Part shown: positions 1 through 12,247 of the stretch, in pieces
Position numbering within the stretch: the stretch's first letter is position 1
Layout: each line of letters opens with the position of its first letter
DNA from: Seiridium cupressi
Lineage: Eukaryota > Ascomycota > Sordariomycetes > Amphisphaeriales > Sporocadaceae
Reading direction: 5' to 3'
Assembly: GCA_036674765.1 (NCBI GenBank)
Contig: JARVKI010000004.1
Span: forward strand, 434,001-498,000
Length of the DNA stretch: 64,000 bases
Position numbers and translations under genes: made by a program
Notes under the pieces: model-generated
What the model was told of the DNA's origin: nothing
What the model saw: the letters and a program-made list of their open reading frames with translations, nothing else
Databases searched by the model: none

Positions 1-509
1 ACGCCAAACAATGGACACTCAGAATCGACAGTGGGGTCGACGACCGAGTGCCTCAATGAATATCGTCCGTTCTCAGGACGGATGGTGCCAGTTCGATAAC
101 TTGAGCTTGCAACCAGCCAAATAACAAGAAGTCCCCGCCGATCTCACTGCATACCGAACAGATTGCAAGGATGCTCTCCGGGTAGGGCATTGGATTGCAT
201 CTCCTATCTAGAGTTCTTGTCCGACGCAACGCTAGTCATGTCCGTCATATGCACCACCCCCACTCTTGACTGGGCCGCCGCGGCCGTGCCTTATCAGGAG
301 TGGGACGGGCTCGCGATACTATGGCGCAGCTGAAGCTGTAGTGAACGACAAATGCCGGTGCCACGCCGAAGGGCTTTGCGCTGCCCGAGTACTCCCTATC
401 CCACCTCTGGATTGAGTTTTTGCTCCTCTCCGGCCAACAGTGGAGGACTGCGAGTGATCCTCAATTGAATCTCATCCCATTGTCTTGTGCACAGACCAAG
501 AGCGAAGAA
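1..509 (+). promoter_or_regulatory. Upstream region of the hxnR-like regulator
   Basis: There is no supported gene here. It holds a CCCCCAC element at 257-263 and a CTTATC (GATAAG on the other strand, the AreA-type nitrogen-control consensus) at 290-295. Both motif types recur in the other promoters of the cluster. The function is inferred only; AreA control of hxn genes is known from A. nidulans. Confidence 0.35.
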
Positions 510-3500
510 ATGGAGAGACGAGCTGGACAGCGACGGACTGCCACTGGCACTGATGCCAATGAGAGGGCCAAGAGTTTTTTATGCAGTCATCCTGGCTGCG
601 GTAAACGGTTCAGTCGGCTCGAACACCAGAGGCGTCACGAGTGAGTATACTCTCCGGGGCTCTCCATACAAGCTTGCTTTGCTGCCTGTTTGAGGAGCAG
701 TTACCAATCCCCCAAGAGCTACAGCCCTGGAACGGGCTTCGGTAGTCCGAATACATACTGTAGCCTTGAGCAGCTTGAGTGTCCGTAAAGATCATTGGTA
801 ACCATAATGATATAGATACAACCACGGTGTGGGTGATGCAACCTGTCCTCGCTGCAGTGCACATTTCAAGCGACCCGATCTCTTAGGTAAGCTATTGCAT
901 ACAGGTCCGCGTGCACGTCGTCGGATCTGACCATCTCGGTATAGAGAGACACTTGAACCGACATCGCCAAAAGGACGAAGAGGCCGGGGGCGAAGGTTAC
1001 GGTATACTCAACACACGCAAACGTGCCTGGAAAGCACCAGACGGGAGTGTGGTGCCAAAGAAACCTTCAGTGACAGCGCAACAGACATCGCACAATCAAC
1101 CGTCCCGTCAGAACCAAAGCGACATTGTGTCTTCCGGACAGGAAAATAACGCCGGCATTCCCATCTCACCTCCTGCATCAACGGGGCACTCGGATCACGG
1201 CCAATTCCAGGAGTTCCCGCACGAACAACACGATGATTCCAATTTGTTATTGGGCGGAAATTCCTGGTCTTCGGGTATCGGCTCCATCGAAGAATCCAAC
1301 GCAGATGTTCAAGAGAACTTTTGGGTAGATCCGGGTCTTCTGCCACCAGCCATACCAGCATCGCAACAGTTCGCGTTGCCGTATGATGATATTTTCCAAC
1401 CTGATACCGCTAGTTCCTTTAACATGTAAGTGCATTGGCTTCTTGTCATTTCCCCTGGTTGTGCGGAGGCATTACCCTGATCTGTCCCATCTCGGCTCGC
1501 TCGACATATGGGACTAATTATTGAGCTGTACCTCGTTATTGGCACTATCCGTTCATGAATAACTAGTAGTTACTGACCTCCTGCGACGATATAGGCCATA
1601 TACGACTGCAGCAAACTATCACTGGTTATTTGAACAAAACAACACAATTTTCGACACATTGGCTGACCAATGTGCGATGGATATTGACTCTGGATTTCAG
1701 ACGACTATTCCTTCTCAAGAGTTCCAATCGATGGGTATGGAACCTATGGTACCAAACCATGAGCATTCTGCTCCAACAAAACTATCTTGTGATTCCATCC
1801 AAAATCAAGGAGCCGGGTACCCTCAGGTTATCTCTCCAGCTAGCAAAATCCAGGCACCAGCACGTTCGGCTGAGCGAAGCAGCAACACAACTGCATCAAA
1901 TGTGTCTGGAAGGAACACAGAAAGCGTTGTGTCACAAACGAATCATGCTACACCAGCCCAACTATCTCACAAACCTCCCCCCTCTAGCGAACTTGAAAGG
2001 CCATTATCAACACTTAGACCACCTTCGAGGCTACCCGTCATTCATGATGACGCCAGGGATAGACTCTTGGAAATCATCGATGTCGCACAGCCAGCTGTGC
2101 CAAGTGGGTCATTCAGTGCTTGGGATCACGATCTTCTCTCTCTCGGTGCTCTGCAAGACTACCTTGACCTCTTCTTCACCAAATTCAACACCACCTACCC
2201 TCTCATCCACTGCGCTACGTTTGATGCGGACAGAACAGAGCCTCTCCTGCTGCTTTCTGTGCTCCTGCTCGGAGCCACATATTCAAACCGAGACGCTCAT
2301 CAATTGGCTGTATGCATACACGATGTTGTGCGTCCTCAGATATTCGCACATGCCGGCTTCAGTGCAAAACCAGAACTCTGGGTGCTGCAAACTATCTTGC
2401 TCGTAGAATGTTTCGGTAAATCAAGGGCCGGGCAGAAGCAGCATGACATGAGTCATCTTTTCCACGGCTTGTTGATAAATCTTATTCGCCGATCTGATTG
2501 CCAGACAGTACAGACAGCTCCTTTCAGGAAGCCTCCAGCTGGGAAGGACAACGCGGAGGTCTATTGGCGTCAGTGGGCTGAGGCGGAAGAGAAAAAGCGT
2601 CTCGCTTTACTTTGTTTCATGTGGGATACCCAACATGCAGTTCTATTCTGCCAGAGTCTCTGCATGTCAGCTTTCGAGTTACGACTTTCAATGCCTTGCA
2701 GTCAGGCGCTCTGGGAAGCCAATGATGACACCAGGTGGAGAGAGATTCAAAATGCGGAGTCTCAGCCTGAGATCTCATACTTGACTGCTCTGAAGTCTTA
2801 CTTGTTCAATCCGGGTAGTCAACGTCCAGCACAACTCAATGCGCTTTCACGAGTACTCGTGCTACATGGCCTTATGTCGATCTCCTGGGATCTAGAGCGA
2901 CGAGACCAGACAGCACTTGGTGTTGTGAGCTTCGTCGGTGGCGTCAATTGGCGGAACAGACTAGGAGACGCCTACGACCTTTGGAAGACAGATTTCGATT
3001 CTTACTGCTCCGAGTATGTCATCAAGCAACGACAGTTGAGCCAAGCTCCGGGTAACGAATCGGTTGATTGGAATACAGCGCGCCGGGAGTTTGCAACATT
3101 TACCACCGCCTACAATAGCATATATCGGGCGGCACACATCCTCCTGAACTCGTCGTTCTTAGATGTGCAGATATACGCCGGGTCTCGACATATCCTGGGT
3201 CGTCCTATCAGGAGAGGGGATTACATCCGCTCGGAAAAGATAGTGAGGCGCTGGACCTCAGGAAGTGATGGCGCAGACTTGGCGCCGTCCTTCGATTCAC
3301 CGAGGCCCGGAAATCCCGCCGAAGAACCCGTATCTACATCCGCGGCAGTTGCAGCCCATCACGCTGCATGTATGCTTCGCGAAGCGTCCACTCATTTGGA
3401 CGACTTTGACTCAATGGGCATCTTCCATGTTCCGTGGTGCTTCTACCTGGCAACACTAACCGTCTGGGCTTTCCAACATGCGCGTCCGAGTAGATGGAAT

Positions 3501-3749
3501 GGCAATGAGGACGAAAGCAGCGAGATGGTGTGGGATGCGAGAAAGGAGATGGATGAATTACTCTCCAGCATGACCGGCCCAAAGCTGTGGAAGCTGGGCT
3601 CGACCCAAGGCCGTGGCAGTACGGCTGGTCTTTGTTTCTATATGAGTGAGGTGCTTGGGAGAGTGCGCTGGGGCATTGTCCATGCTGGTACGCTGGTCTT
3701 GAAGGCTCTCATTCCGATGAGATTGGTCGGACAATATGAAGGTTTATGA
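510..3749 (+). CDS. hxnR: C2H2 zinc-finger / fungal-specific transcription factor, HxnR-like cluster regulator
   Basis: Predicted nuclear activator of the adjacent nicotinate-type catabolic genes. Exons 510-640, 816-886, 945-1425 and 1595-3749 join exactly in phase (945 aa). Two C2H2 fingers sit at the N-terminus. Finger 1 is in exon 1 (CSHPGCGKRFSRLEHQRRH). Finger 2 is split by intron 2 (CPRCSAHFKRPDLL, then ERHLNRH). A Ser/Gln-rich linker follows, then a long helical region of the fungal-specific TF domain type (YLDLFFTKFNTTYPLIH, a WDTQHAVLF segment). This two-finger plus Fungal_trans architecture is that of HxnR, the specific activator of the A. nidulans hxn regulon. The assignment rests on architecture and on the gene content next to it. 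A different C2H2 regulator of the same family would look similar. Confidence 0.82.
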
Positions 3750-4379
3750 CATGTTTAATGGAAATGACCATAATGAGAATTGGAGAACCACATTTATTAG
3801 ATGATATAACTACAACAGTCTCATAGAAAAATCATCTATGCGTCGACATGCTGATGCACTTGCGAACTGTGGTTGCAAGCCTCTCAAATGACTTGTAGTG
3901 CCTTGCATCGTAGCGGCATTGGTGCTACCCCCACCCTTATTCGCAAGGTCGCGAGCCGCTGGATCCCGGTTGTTGGGGACTAATTCTATATGCGTAGCAT
4001 CAGGATAACGTTCAGGGCAAAGAATTGCAGATTTTTGACACCAAGGCCAGGAATACATCATCTCTGCCTGAAGCCGAAATTGCAAAATGTTTCTGTCAGG
4101 CGATGAAGCTGGAGGCTCACACAGGGTAACGAAGCCAACTGCTGGGATCACTAATGTGGTGCTAGAACCTAGGTCACCCCGCCTAGCACTAGAGCGGTAG
4201 GCTTGACCCCCTGCAGTGCAATGTGCTGTTGATGTCTGCTGCCAAGCATCTCTGGCTACATATACCTACATTCCAGGATGGGGTATAGGGGCGTGAGTTG
4301 ACTATCGCATTCATTGATCTTAGTTCAGTCGAGTGGAAATATTTCAAGCAGAAAATTTTGGTTTGTCTTTCCATTAAAG
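3750..4379. other. Convergent intergenic region between hxnR-like and hxnM-like genes
   Basis: Both flanking genes end here, so it should mainly hold 3' UTRs. A 113-codon minus-strand frame (3810-4151) has no recognisable domain and was not called. A CCCCCAC element lies at 3928-3934. Nothing else stands out. Confidence 0.5.
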
Positions 4380-5606
4380 TTACTTGGTTTTCTCCAGCAT
4401 TGCTAACACCTCCTCCTTCGTCGCTGGAGTCATAGCGCCTTCAGGGACTGGGTTTTTACTCTTGAAGTAATCACACATCTGTATTGAAGTCAGTATATAG
4501 CTAGGGAAGAGAAGTGGTTGTAGATTTACCTGTTCCATTGTGACCCACTCAACCCCTTCATGCTTGTTGATGTGTTCGATTATCCTGGAAATTCGATAAG
4601 TCATTGCTCGGGCACAACTATAGCGCGTCAAACGTACCTCTCATGCATGAGCAGAACATGTGGCCTGCCAGAGACGTCTGGGTGAATGGTCATTGGGAAT
4701 ATGAACTCGTCATATTCGCGATAGAAGTAGTCGAAGTGATCGCGCCATATGTCCTCCACATCTCTGTGAGCACTAGTGTTAGCACATTGCCTGGTATCAA
4801 AGTCGCGTTTGGTTAGGTGCAGTGTGTGTTCACTTACCTGGGGTTGACCCAACCATGCGAGTTGGCCGACTTTTTCATAAACATCATCGGCGGTAAATCG
4901 TCGATATACCAACTTCCTGGGATCTCGACTAAGCCTGTCTCTTTGCCCTTCACCAGAGGCTTCATCCATGTCTCAGCCTTTTGAGAATAGTCGATCTTCG
5001 TCCATGTATCCCCCGTGCGGAGCCAGTACATTTGACAATCCCTAATTGAAAGTCAGCTCTGACAGTTTAGTAGTATGGAACAGTCTACCGACTCGTGACT
5101 CATGGAGTGATCATATTCTATGCCGTATTTCAGCATCAATTCAGTTCCCTCCGCACTCGTTTCCCACCACGGTGCTACACTCCCACGAGGGGGCTTTCCG
5201 CAGAACGCAGTCAGCATCCGGAAGGTCTTGTCCAGCACATCGCGTTGCTGCTCGATTGACATGTCGGATGGATTCTCATGGCTATAACCATGTAGACCGA
5301 TCTCATGCCCGGCATCTCTCACCATCGCGCATTCTTCCGGAAATGTTTCCAGAGAATGGCCCGGGATGAACCAAGACGCTTTGATGTTGTACTTGTCAAA
5401 GAGCTTCAGGAGCCTGCGGGTACCGACTGTGCCAGCCCAGAGACCGCGACTGATGTCTGAAGTGCTGTCCTCTCCTCCATAGGAGCCTAGCCATCCGGCG
5501 ACGGCGTCAATGTCGACACCATAACTGTGAATTGTCAGAAATCTGGACAAGTAACATGTCGAAGAAATCTATCGTCTTACCACACCAAGACCTTCTTCTT
5601 GCCCAT
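4380..5606 (-). CDS. hxnM: Cyclic-imide hydrolase of the polysaccharide-deacetylase fold, HxnM-like
   Basis: Probable ring-opening enzyme. In A. nidulans HxnM hydrolyses 3-hydroxypiperidine-2,6-dione to alpha-hydroxyglutaramate. Six exons (5606-5581, 5524-5093, 5041-4838, 4763-4638, 4584-4530, 4478-4380) give 313 aa in phase. The second donor is a weak GTCGGT, chosen because it is the only one keeping frame. The protein starts [16 protein letters not shown], with the first NodB-type acidic motif. It also has HGYSHENP (metal-binding His pair) and a C-terminal motif VLLMHER. It is related to the HpPgdA/PuuE-like branch rather than to secreted chitin deacetylases, and it lacks a signal peptide, which fits a cytosolic imidase. 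It is divergently paired with the SDR at 6241. Confidence 0.82.
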
Positions 5607-6240
5607 GATTATTCAATGAAGACTCTGTGAAGTTTGATAGTACTATTTGAATTTGAGGTATGGTGTATGCTGAGTGGCGCAGGTGAGAACTATGATATTC
5701 GGGTTATTGGTAGACTGCAATCCAATCTTGGTGATCCGCTATGGGCTGACGCACTCGATTTTGACTTCCTCTCACAGTTCAGTATGGCCTCACATTTGTC
5801 ACTATTGCTTTTCTGGTGACACGACCTTATCGCGAGGCCGAGCATATGCACGCATCCGATAGTCGGGCCAGCACCGTTTCAGGAGTCCTTACCCCACCTT
5901 CGCCGCCTTAGTGGGATGCACGACGAACCCCCCTGAAGATAAGTCGGGCACTGCCGAACAATGTCTGGTCCTATTCTCCCACTCCCCAACTTTGGGAAGG
6001 GGATTGGTTCCACCAGGGCGCCGGCCTATGCTGGTTGCAGTAGGGTCAACATGGCTGCCAAGGTCCGCATTTAGCTCCACCGTAGGGGAAGAGGAATATC
6101 TTATGGATATCTCGATGTTGTGGTGACTATGATAGAGATCTCATTGACCTAAGACGCATTTTGTTACACTATCAACTATAAGCAAACCAAATTACTGCCT
6201 GAACCAGTACTTATTCAAAAGCAGTACCGCAGTTGAAAAT
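5607..6240. promoter_or_regulatory. Divergent promoter of hxnM-like and hxnW-like genes
   Basis: No coding potential is supported. It contains CCCCAC at 5892-5897, CCCAC at 5978-5982 followed by TCCCCAAC at 5983-5990, and AGATAAG (GATA-factor consensus) at 5937-5943. CCCCAC read in reverse fits the CreA consensus SYGGRG. It could equally be a site for the C2H2 cluster regulator. The sequence alone cannot separate these. Confidence 0.4.
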
Positions 6241-7062
6241 ATGAGTAAAGTATGTATGGCCCCAATGGTCGGCACTCCATGGCATGTTTGCTCATAATAT
6301 TTTGCATAGTTTTCTTTGAAGGGACGGGTGGCGTTGATAACCGGTGGTGGTCGTGGTTGTGGCCTAGCATTTGCCCAAGGGCTCGCGGAGGCCGGTGCCG
6401 ACATCGCGGTGTTCGACGTGATAGAGCCCGTAGCTGGATACCATAGTTTGGCATCAGAGCATGGCGTCAAGACCAAAGCCTACACAGTGGACGTCACGTC
6501 TGCGGAGAGCTTAGCCAAGGGCTTTGCGGACGTCAAGGCGGACTTCGATGGGAAGCTCGACATTGTGGTAGCTTGCGCGGGTGTGAACAAGAACGTCGAG
6601 TTTCTGTCGACTACGGATGGAGAATACGACAAGCTCTTCGCCGTAAACAGCAAAGGTGTATTCTTCACGGCCCAGCTTGGCGCGAAGGCCATGATTGAAA
6701 ATGGCACCAAGCATGGCAGCATCATCCTGGTCGCCAGTATAGCAAGCCACATGGCCATTCGTTCGCAGCGTTCGTCAGCATATTGTGGCACGAAAGGCTC
6801 AGTGCGAGCCATGGTCGCCCCGATCGCCGCCGAGCTCAACCAGCACAAGATCAGAGTGAATTCGATTAGTCCGGGTTACGTTCGGACAGAGATGACTGCT
6901 CCTTTCCCTCACTTGCTAGAAAGCTGGAAAGACGAGATTATGAACGGCAGAGTGGCCGAGCCGGACGACATTAAAGGCGCTTGTGTTTTCTTGGCCAGTG
7001 ACGCAAGCATGTACTGTACGGGAACAGATATTCTTGTAGATGGCGGTGTCACGAAGTGGTAG
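6241..7062 (+). CDS. hxnW: Short-chain dehydrogenase/reductase, HxnW-like
   Basis: NAD(P)-dependent oxidoreductase. In the A. nidulans pathway HxnW oxidises 5,6-dihydroxypiperidine-2-one to 3-hydroxypiperidine-2,6-dione. A 9-nt first exon (6241-6249, Met-Ser-Lys) is followed by an intron with GTATGT donor and GCATAG acceptor, then exon 6310-7062; total 253 aa. The N-terminus becomes MSKFSLKGRVALITGGGRGC, which carries the TGxxxGxG cofactor motif. Further SDR features are the NNAG-like ACAGVN, the catalytic Ser in LVASIAS, YCGTK (YxxxK) and the C-terminal GTDILVDGG. The tiny first exon is supported by the frame and by an N-terminus typical of classical SDRs. It is paired head-to-head with the hxnM-like gene. 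Confidence 0.82.
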
Positions 7063-7464
7063 TTTAGAATAGCAAATTTCCAGGAGATACCAAGTATACA
7101 ACTGGAATTTTAAGCACCGTCCGTCTTACATGGCGTGAAGTTAATGAAGCCAGCGTTTCCTAGTGTTAGATAGATCAAACGGCCTTGATCATCCGTGCCA
7201 TTCGCAATCTTTCAACTAGGAGCCAAATTTTATAGTGCAGCCACCACCAATCTAGACGCTTTGGCCTGTTGTGAGATATCAACACAGTAAACCTGTTAAC
7301 TTAGTCTTTGATGTTAAATGAAACCGGTTTATTGATCTATGTGTTTGAGTATGGGCGTTACATACCAGCTAATTTCAACTCTGTCAAAAAGTTTCTCTAT
7401 CAAGCGGCACGCACTTTCTACCGCAGATTGTGTCAAATGGCGAGGAAATTCAAGTCCCAGCAGA
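7063..7464. other. Convergent intergenic region, hxnW-like / hxnN-like
   Basis: 3' ends of the two flanking genes face each other. A short plus-strand frame overlapping the end of the amidase gene is only a shadow. No other signal was seen. Confidence 0.5.
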
Positions 7465-9397
7465 CTAAGGCTTGCCTCGAAAGATTTCATCAAATAGCTT
7501 ACCAGCTGCCAGGATCTTCTCTTCCTCTAACTTTCTGCCAATGATCTGTATACCAACAGGTAAACCTAGTCTGATCATATCCTCCTTGTTCTTTCGCCAC
7601 AGCTCCGCATTCCAGTCATCCATTGCATTGCGTGCCTCAAAATCCCACACTGTGTCTTTGTCCTGCTGTTCAGTCTTTCCGCCAGGAATGACCAGGGCGC
7701 TGTAGTCAACTAGATTCCATATCTTCGTGTAGCCAACCCACCTACATCCACCATGAGGTACACTCGTGTGTGGCATGGGCGGCATAATGAGGATATCAGC
7801 CGTTCGCCCCGTTACAGGGCTTCTTATTCGATTCCACTTCTCAAGATAGGCTTGTTGAATGGCCCACTTCTTTCTGTTCAGCTGCCAGTATTCGTATACG
7901 CTGATAGCCCCGCCTCGATTCACCAGTCTTTCCACGTGAGGAATGAACGGCTCACCACAAGCTGCCACATCAGTCCTGATGTCTATCCCACCATCAGCTG
8001 AGTAGAAAGCATCCATCACTGCGATGCCCTCTAGGTGAAGCGACGCATCCCACTCGATTATGTCATGTCCAGCGGCCTTTAGCATCTCAACTACAGAGCT
8101 TAACACACGAGTTATCGGTGGATGCGGTCGCACAACTCCATCATCGAGGAGCACGCCAATTGTTAACGGCCGGGATAAGCACGAATCGTAAAGCTCATTT
8201 CGCCATGGTATAGGAGCACAACGAGCGTCGTGCTCCCACGGCTTGGCGTCAGCAAGGGTTCTCATGACATAGGTGATAGACGAGAGACTCCGCGCCATGG
8301 GCCCGATTGAGGATGGCACATGCTCTTGGCCTTCGGTTGAAACTGGAACACCAGTATACGGAAGCCGGGAACTCTATATGGAATCGTGTCTTAGCTAACA
8401 TTGATCAATGGGCAGCAATCAAACTTACGCTTGGCTTCAAGCCGTACAGTCCCATCATATGCGACGGGATTCGGATGCTCCCTCCAATGTCTGTTCCCCA
8501 TGACACCATGCTACCATTCAGAGCAAGGAGAGCTGACTCGCCCCCAGTCGAACCGCCAGGTGTGTATGATGAGTCCACTGGGTTCGTTGTCAACCCCCAA
8601 AGGGGATTATCCGTCTCGCACCACTAAAACCTTTTTTTTTAGCTATAGAAGCACCTCCTGGTACAATGTTAGGAGGCATACCATGATGCTCTGAGGCAAG
8701 TTCGTCTTGGCCAGTATGACAGCTCCGAGCGAGCGTAGCATTTTGACGAGAACGGCATCGTCCTGAGCGGGTTTCAACGCTCTACCAACGTAACCAATTG
8801 TGCTGTCGTAGCCCTTGACGTTGAATTGATCTTTTAGTGTCATCGGTATACCATGCAAAGGGCTGAGGCTGCTATTCCCTACGCACACCCTGGAATCCGA
8901 GTCTTTGGCGTAGTCGACTGCATCATCAAATGCTATCTCAGTCAAGCTATAAATCGATCATTAGAGGCGATATTGAGAAAATGAAGGAGACCCAAACCAG
9001 TTTGTCTTTGGTAAAAGTCAGCATCACGTCCAGATCGTTGCTAGATCAGTTTGTAGAATGGGTTAGTTACCTTCTCATGTGCAGCGATGGCACTGTTATC
9101 CTGTTAGCGGCTCGTTTCTCCAAATCGTCGCCTGGTCAATTTACCTCTCAATATAAGATCTCACTACTGCTTCTGCATTCACATTCCCGGAAGCGTATAA
9201 TTTCTGAAGATCTTCGATATTTGGGATAGTGCTATAATCCTGCTCAACTTCTGTGCCGATCTGGATGGTTCGTCTTAATCAGCATCTTGTCTCTCACATA
9301 TAAATGCCCGACGTACAGCTTTGGCTTTATACGATCCTATCGCTGCAGCTTGAGCCTCGCGCTTCTGCGTGACGATTTCTTGCCATGTCATTCTCAT
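7465..9397 (-). CDS. hxnN: Amidase-signature hydrolase, HxnN-like
   Basis: Predicted amidase. In A. nidulans HxnN releases ammonium from alpha-hydroxyglutaramate, making alpha-hydroxyglutarate. Seven exons were reconstructed: 9397-9317, 9260-9145, 9092-9071, 9005-8998, 8946-8682, 8623-8429 and 8373-7465. They sum to 531 aa with no phase conflict. The Ser-cis-Ser-Lys triad is visible: Lys in PLHGIPMTLKDQF, cis-Ser in GGSTGGESALLA and nucleophile Ser in GTDIGGSIRIP. The start is MRMTWQEIV; a second Met is two codons downstream. The gene contains an 8-nt and a 22-nt exon, needed to restore the family-typical segment AIAAHEKTNCLTEIAFD. It is paired divergently with the flavin monooxygenase at 9974. 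Confidence 0.85.
8998..9005 (-). other. 8-nt microexon inside the hxnN-like amidase
   Basis: The minus-strand octamer ACAAACTG lies between a CCAAAG acceptor and a GTTTGG donor. It is flanked by introns of 65 nt (9006-9070) and 51 nt (8947-8997). Including it gives HEK-TN-C-LTEIAFD, the usual amidase spacing, and keeps the exons before and after in frame. Skipping it shifts the frame. It is inferred from frame and splice signals only. Confidence 0.65.
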
Positions 9398-9973
9398 TTT
9401 GGTAGCCTTGTCGTTAAAATTCAAGTCAATGCAATGATGTGCTGTACTCGTAGATGATTGCCCTCGCGGTACTCTCAAAGCGTCCATGGACCATTGGTCA
9501 CCCAAACCTGTGGTGTTGTGCACACCAGTGGCTAGTGCTATCAACGACCTGCATCAGCGGACGTTCCGCTTCTCGGATCCTTGGCCGCTGCAAATATCGC
9601 CGAAACCGCCCCAGAATCGACAAAATTCCCTTAACTCCACTAAACACTAGCTCTTTCTGACAGCTTGGGGGGTTCGTTTCGTTTACCTGCGGGACAGCGT
9701 GCTGGCCAAGAGTGGGGGATTGCCCGTAGCGTGATCTTGTGCATAGTACGACCGGCGCAAATCATGGGCCCCTGAGGCACTGTGGCATGGCGCCATTCTT
9801 CACCAATTAGGACTCTACTATTGTTTGGGTATAATCGCCCTATCATAACATAGGTGGAAGTCATCGACGACGAAAGCCCATGTAACCAGGCCTATTGCTA
9901 CTTCAGAACACCCAATGCATCGCGAAGCAATCTAAATACGTGACGGCTTATTCAATTCCTACAATCATTGATC
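9398..9973. promoter_or_regulatory. Divergent promoter of hxnN-like and hxnV-like genes
   Basis: It holds GTGGGGG at 9712-9718 and CTATCA (TGATAG, HGATAR consensus) at 9840-9845. No coding frame here is convincing. The shared motifs with neighbouring promoters suggest common control. Confidence 0.35.
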
Positions 9974-11963
9974 ATGGCCCCTTACATCACCGGATCAGAT
10001 ACCGACATGGCTGGCACAACCACGATGGAGTCCGTGGAAACCACAGCAGTCAATGGTAGCCTGTCTCAACCTGGACAGTCCGAAAATGAGCAATGCGACG
10101 TTTGCGTTGTTGGTGCAGGTCCATCTGGCCTGATGCTTGCAAGCTTGCTTGCTCGGTTTGGCATCCATGTCATTACGCTTGATGAACGGCCTGATCAGAC
10201 GGCTGTTGGCCGTGCCGATGGCATTCAACCCAAAACTATCGAAACCTTTCGCATGCTAGGAATCTGCGATGAATTACTTCGATTGGGCATTAAGATTTAC
10301 GATATCTGCATGTGGAAAGGATCTTCCACGCAGAAGCTAACACGAATGGGTCGTGAGGTTCATTACCCCGACTCGATCGTGGATATACTCGAGCCATACA
10401 TTCTGATCGGCCACCAAGGCATGATTGAGAAGGCTTTCCTTGACGACTTGCATCAGCGTGGAGGGAAGGTCAAGCGATCTCATAAGTTCAGGAAATGCGA
10501 AGCTCGGGAGAATCAGAGTGGCCGCCCCATTGTGGTACACTCAGATTTCAATGTCACACAAGAAGAGAAGATCATCGAAGCCAACTACGTGGTTGGCTGT
10601 GATGGTGCACATTCTTCGGTTCGAAAAATGATATTTGAGTCGCCGAGGACATCTGGGGCCAGTGTTTGGGGTGTTCTCGATGGAGAGCTCGTCACAAACT
10701 TCCCTGATATCTGGAGCAAGACGGTCATCTTTTCGGAGGAACATGGGTCAATCTTGATTATACCTCGCGAAAGGAACATGACCAGATTCTATATCGAAAT
10801 GAAGGAGTCCGCCTCATCGAAGGATCTCGGCCAGGAATATGTCATGCAGCGCGCTAAAGATATCTTCAGCCCATATCATGTTGAATGGAGTTCCGTCGAA
10901 TGGTTCGGCAAATACCAAGTTGCACAGAAGGTTGCCGAGAAGTTCGCAGATCCCAGCCTCCGCATCTTTATCGGCGGGGATGCTAGTCATTCTCATTCAC
11001 CGAAGGCTGCGCAAGGGCTGAATACTTCTGTCCACGATACATTCAACCTGGGCTGGAAGCTGAACCTGGCTGTTCGAGGTTTGGCAAAGCCTGTTTTGCT
11101 TCAATCGTACGAGGAGGAGCGTCAGAAGATCGGCCAAGATCTGATTGACTTCGATTACGAGCACGCGAACCAGATAGCTAGCGGAGATGCTGCTGCCTTA
11201 GCCGAGAACTTCCAGAAGAACATTCGATTTATTTCGGGGGTGGGCGCAGAGTATGCACCAAATACGATCAACAAAGCGACCCTCGATATTCGCGGATCTG
11301 CACAGCCTGGATGCAATCTGCCTCCAGCGAAGGCTACTCGCTACTATGACGCCAATCCTGTCGATGTGCAATTAGACATCCCTATTCTAGGCCAATTCAG
11401 GGTATACACATTTGTGCGAGATGTCACTTCAGCCCCAGATCGGACATTCCTAGACTCGTTTAGCAGCTCATTGCTTGACCCGTCATCCATTGTATCGCGA
11501 CTCTCTGCCGCCGCACAAGAGTCTTATCGGAAAGTCCCACGAAAGGCTTCGCCTGAAGAAGTATATATGAGACCCGAGAGATACACAACTGTTAGCCAAC
11601 TGTTCACGTACTGTTTGATAAGTAAGTAGCACGAATATCCAACTGGGTCAGTGACTGACTTTTTCGATAGCGATGACTGAAAAATCACTATTTGAAATAG
11701 CTGATCTGCCGGACATTCTCTCCAGAAGCCCGTGGACTGTCTACCTCGATAACATTCCAGAGCTTGATACCAGGGGTCAGACCTGCACCGAGAAATGGCT
11801 CGGTGATCTGAGCCGAGGAGAAGTTGCAGTTGTCGTTGTTCGGCCAGACGGGTATGCTGGTGCAATTGAGAGGTGGAATACTGCTGACGAAGGCGCTGGG
11901 AAACAGGCCGCACAAGCGCTTGACACCTACTTCGGGAATTTTCTGCAAGTACCGGAGCTGTAG
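9974..11963 (+). CDS. hxnV: FAD-dependent aromatic monooxygenase (phenol hydroxylase family), HxnV-like
   Basis: Flavoprotein hydroxylase using NAD(P)H and O2. Exons 9974-11621 and 11671-11963 join in phase (646 aa). The N-terminal FAD domain has the GxGxxG motif in [23 protein letters not shown] motif follows in [11 protein letters not shown], and the GD motif is in [19 protein letters not shown]. The C-terminal third, including [10 protein letters not shown] near the end, is the thioredoxin-like domain typical of phenol 2-monooxygenase (PheA/TfdB group). HxnV of A. nidulans has this architecture. Its exact step is less certain than that of M, N, W and Y. The start is the ATG at 9974, after an in-frame TTG. 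Confidence 0.8.
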
Positions 11964-12247
11964 AGTCATAATGAAAATTACTTCTTAGTCTTGTTTCAGT
12001 TTCTCTGCATAGCATAGTAGAATAGACCATAAGCTAAAGCTTATGCGTTCGAGTGACAACTGCTCGTGTTGCAGGATGAAATGAAGCGACCTTAGGATCA
12101 ATCTGATACAAACGGGATCGATTTGAAATTTATGCCACGAAGTTGTTAGGGTATATGCGTTTAGATTGAAACCCGGTCACCGAGATTACACGTTTAAAAT
12201 TTAGTGTTGTGCCATCATACTCGAACATTAGATATACCGCGTGCTAT

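Noticed and set aside
1630..2406. 258-codon plus-strand frame
   Set aside because: Overlaps the last exon of the HxnR-like regulator in another frame and shows no domain.
3810..4151. 113-codon minus-strand frame between hxnR-like and hxnM-like genes
   Set aside because: No recognisable domain and no splice partners; likely chance in 3' flanking DNA.
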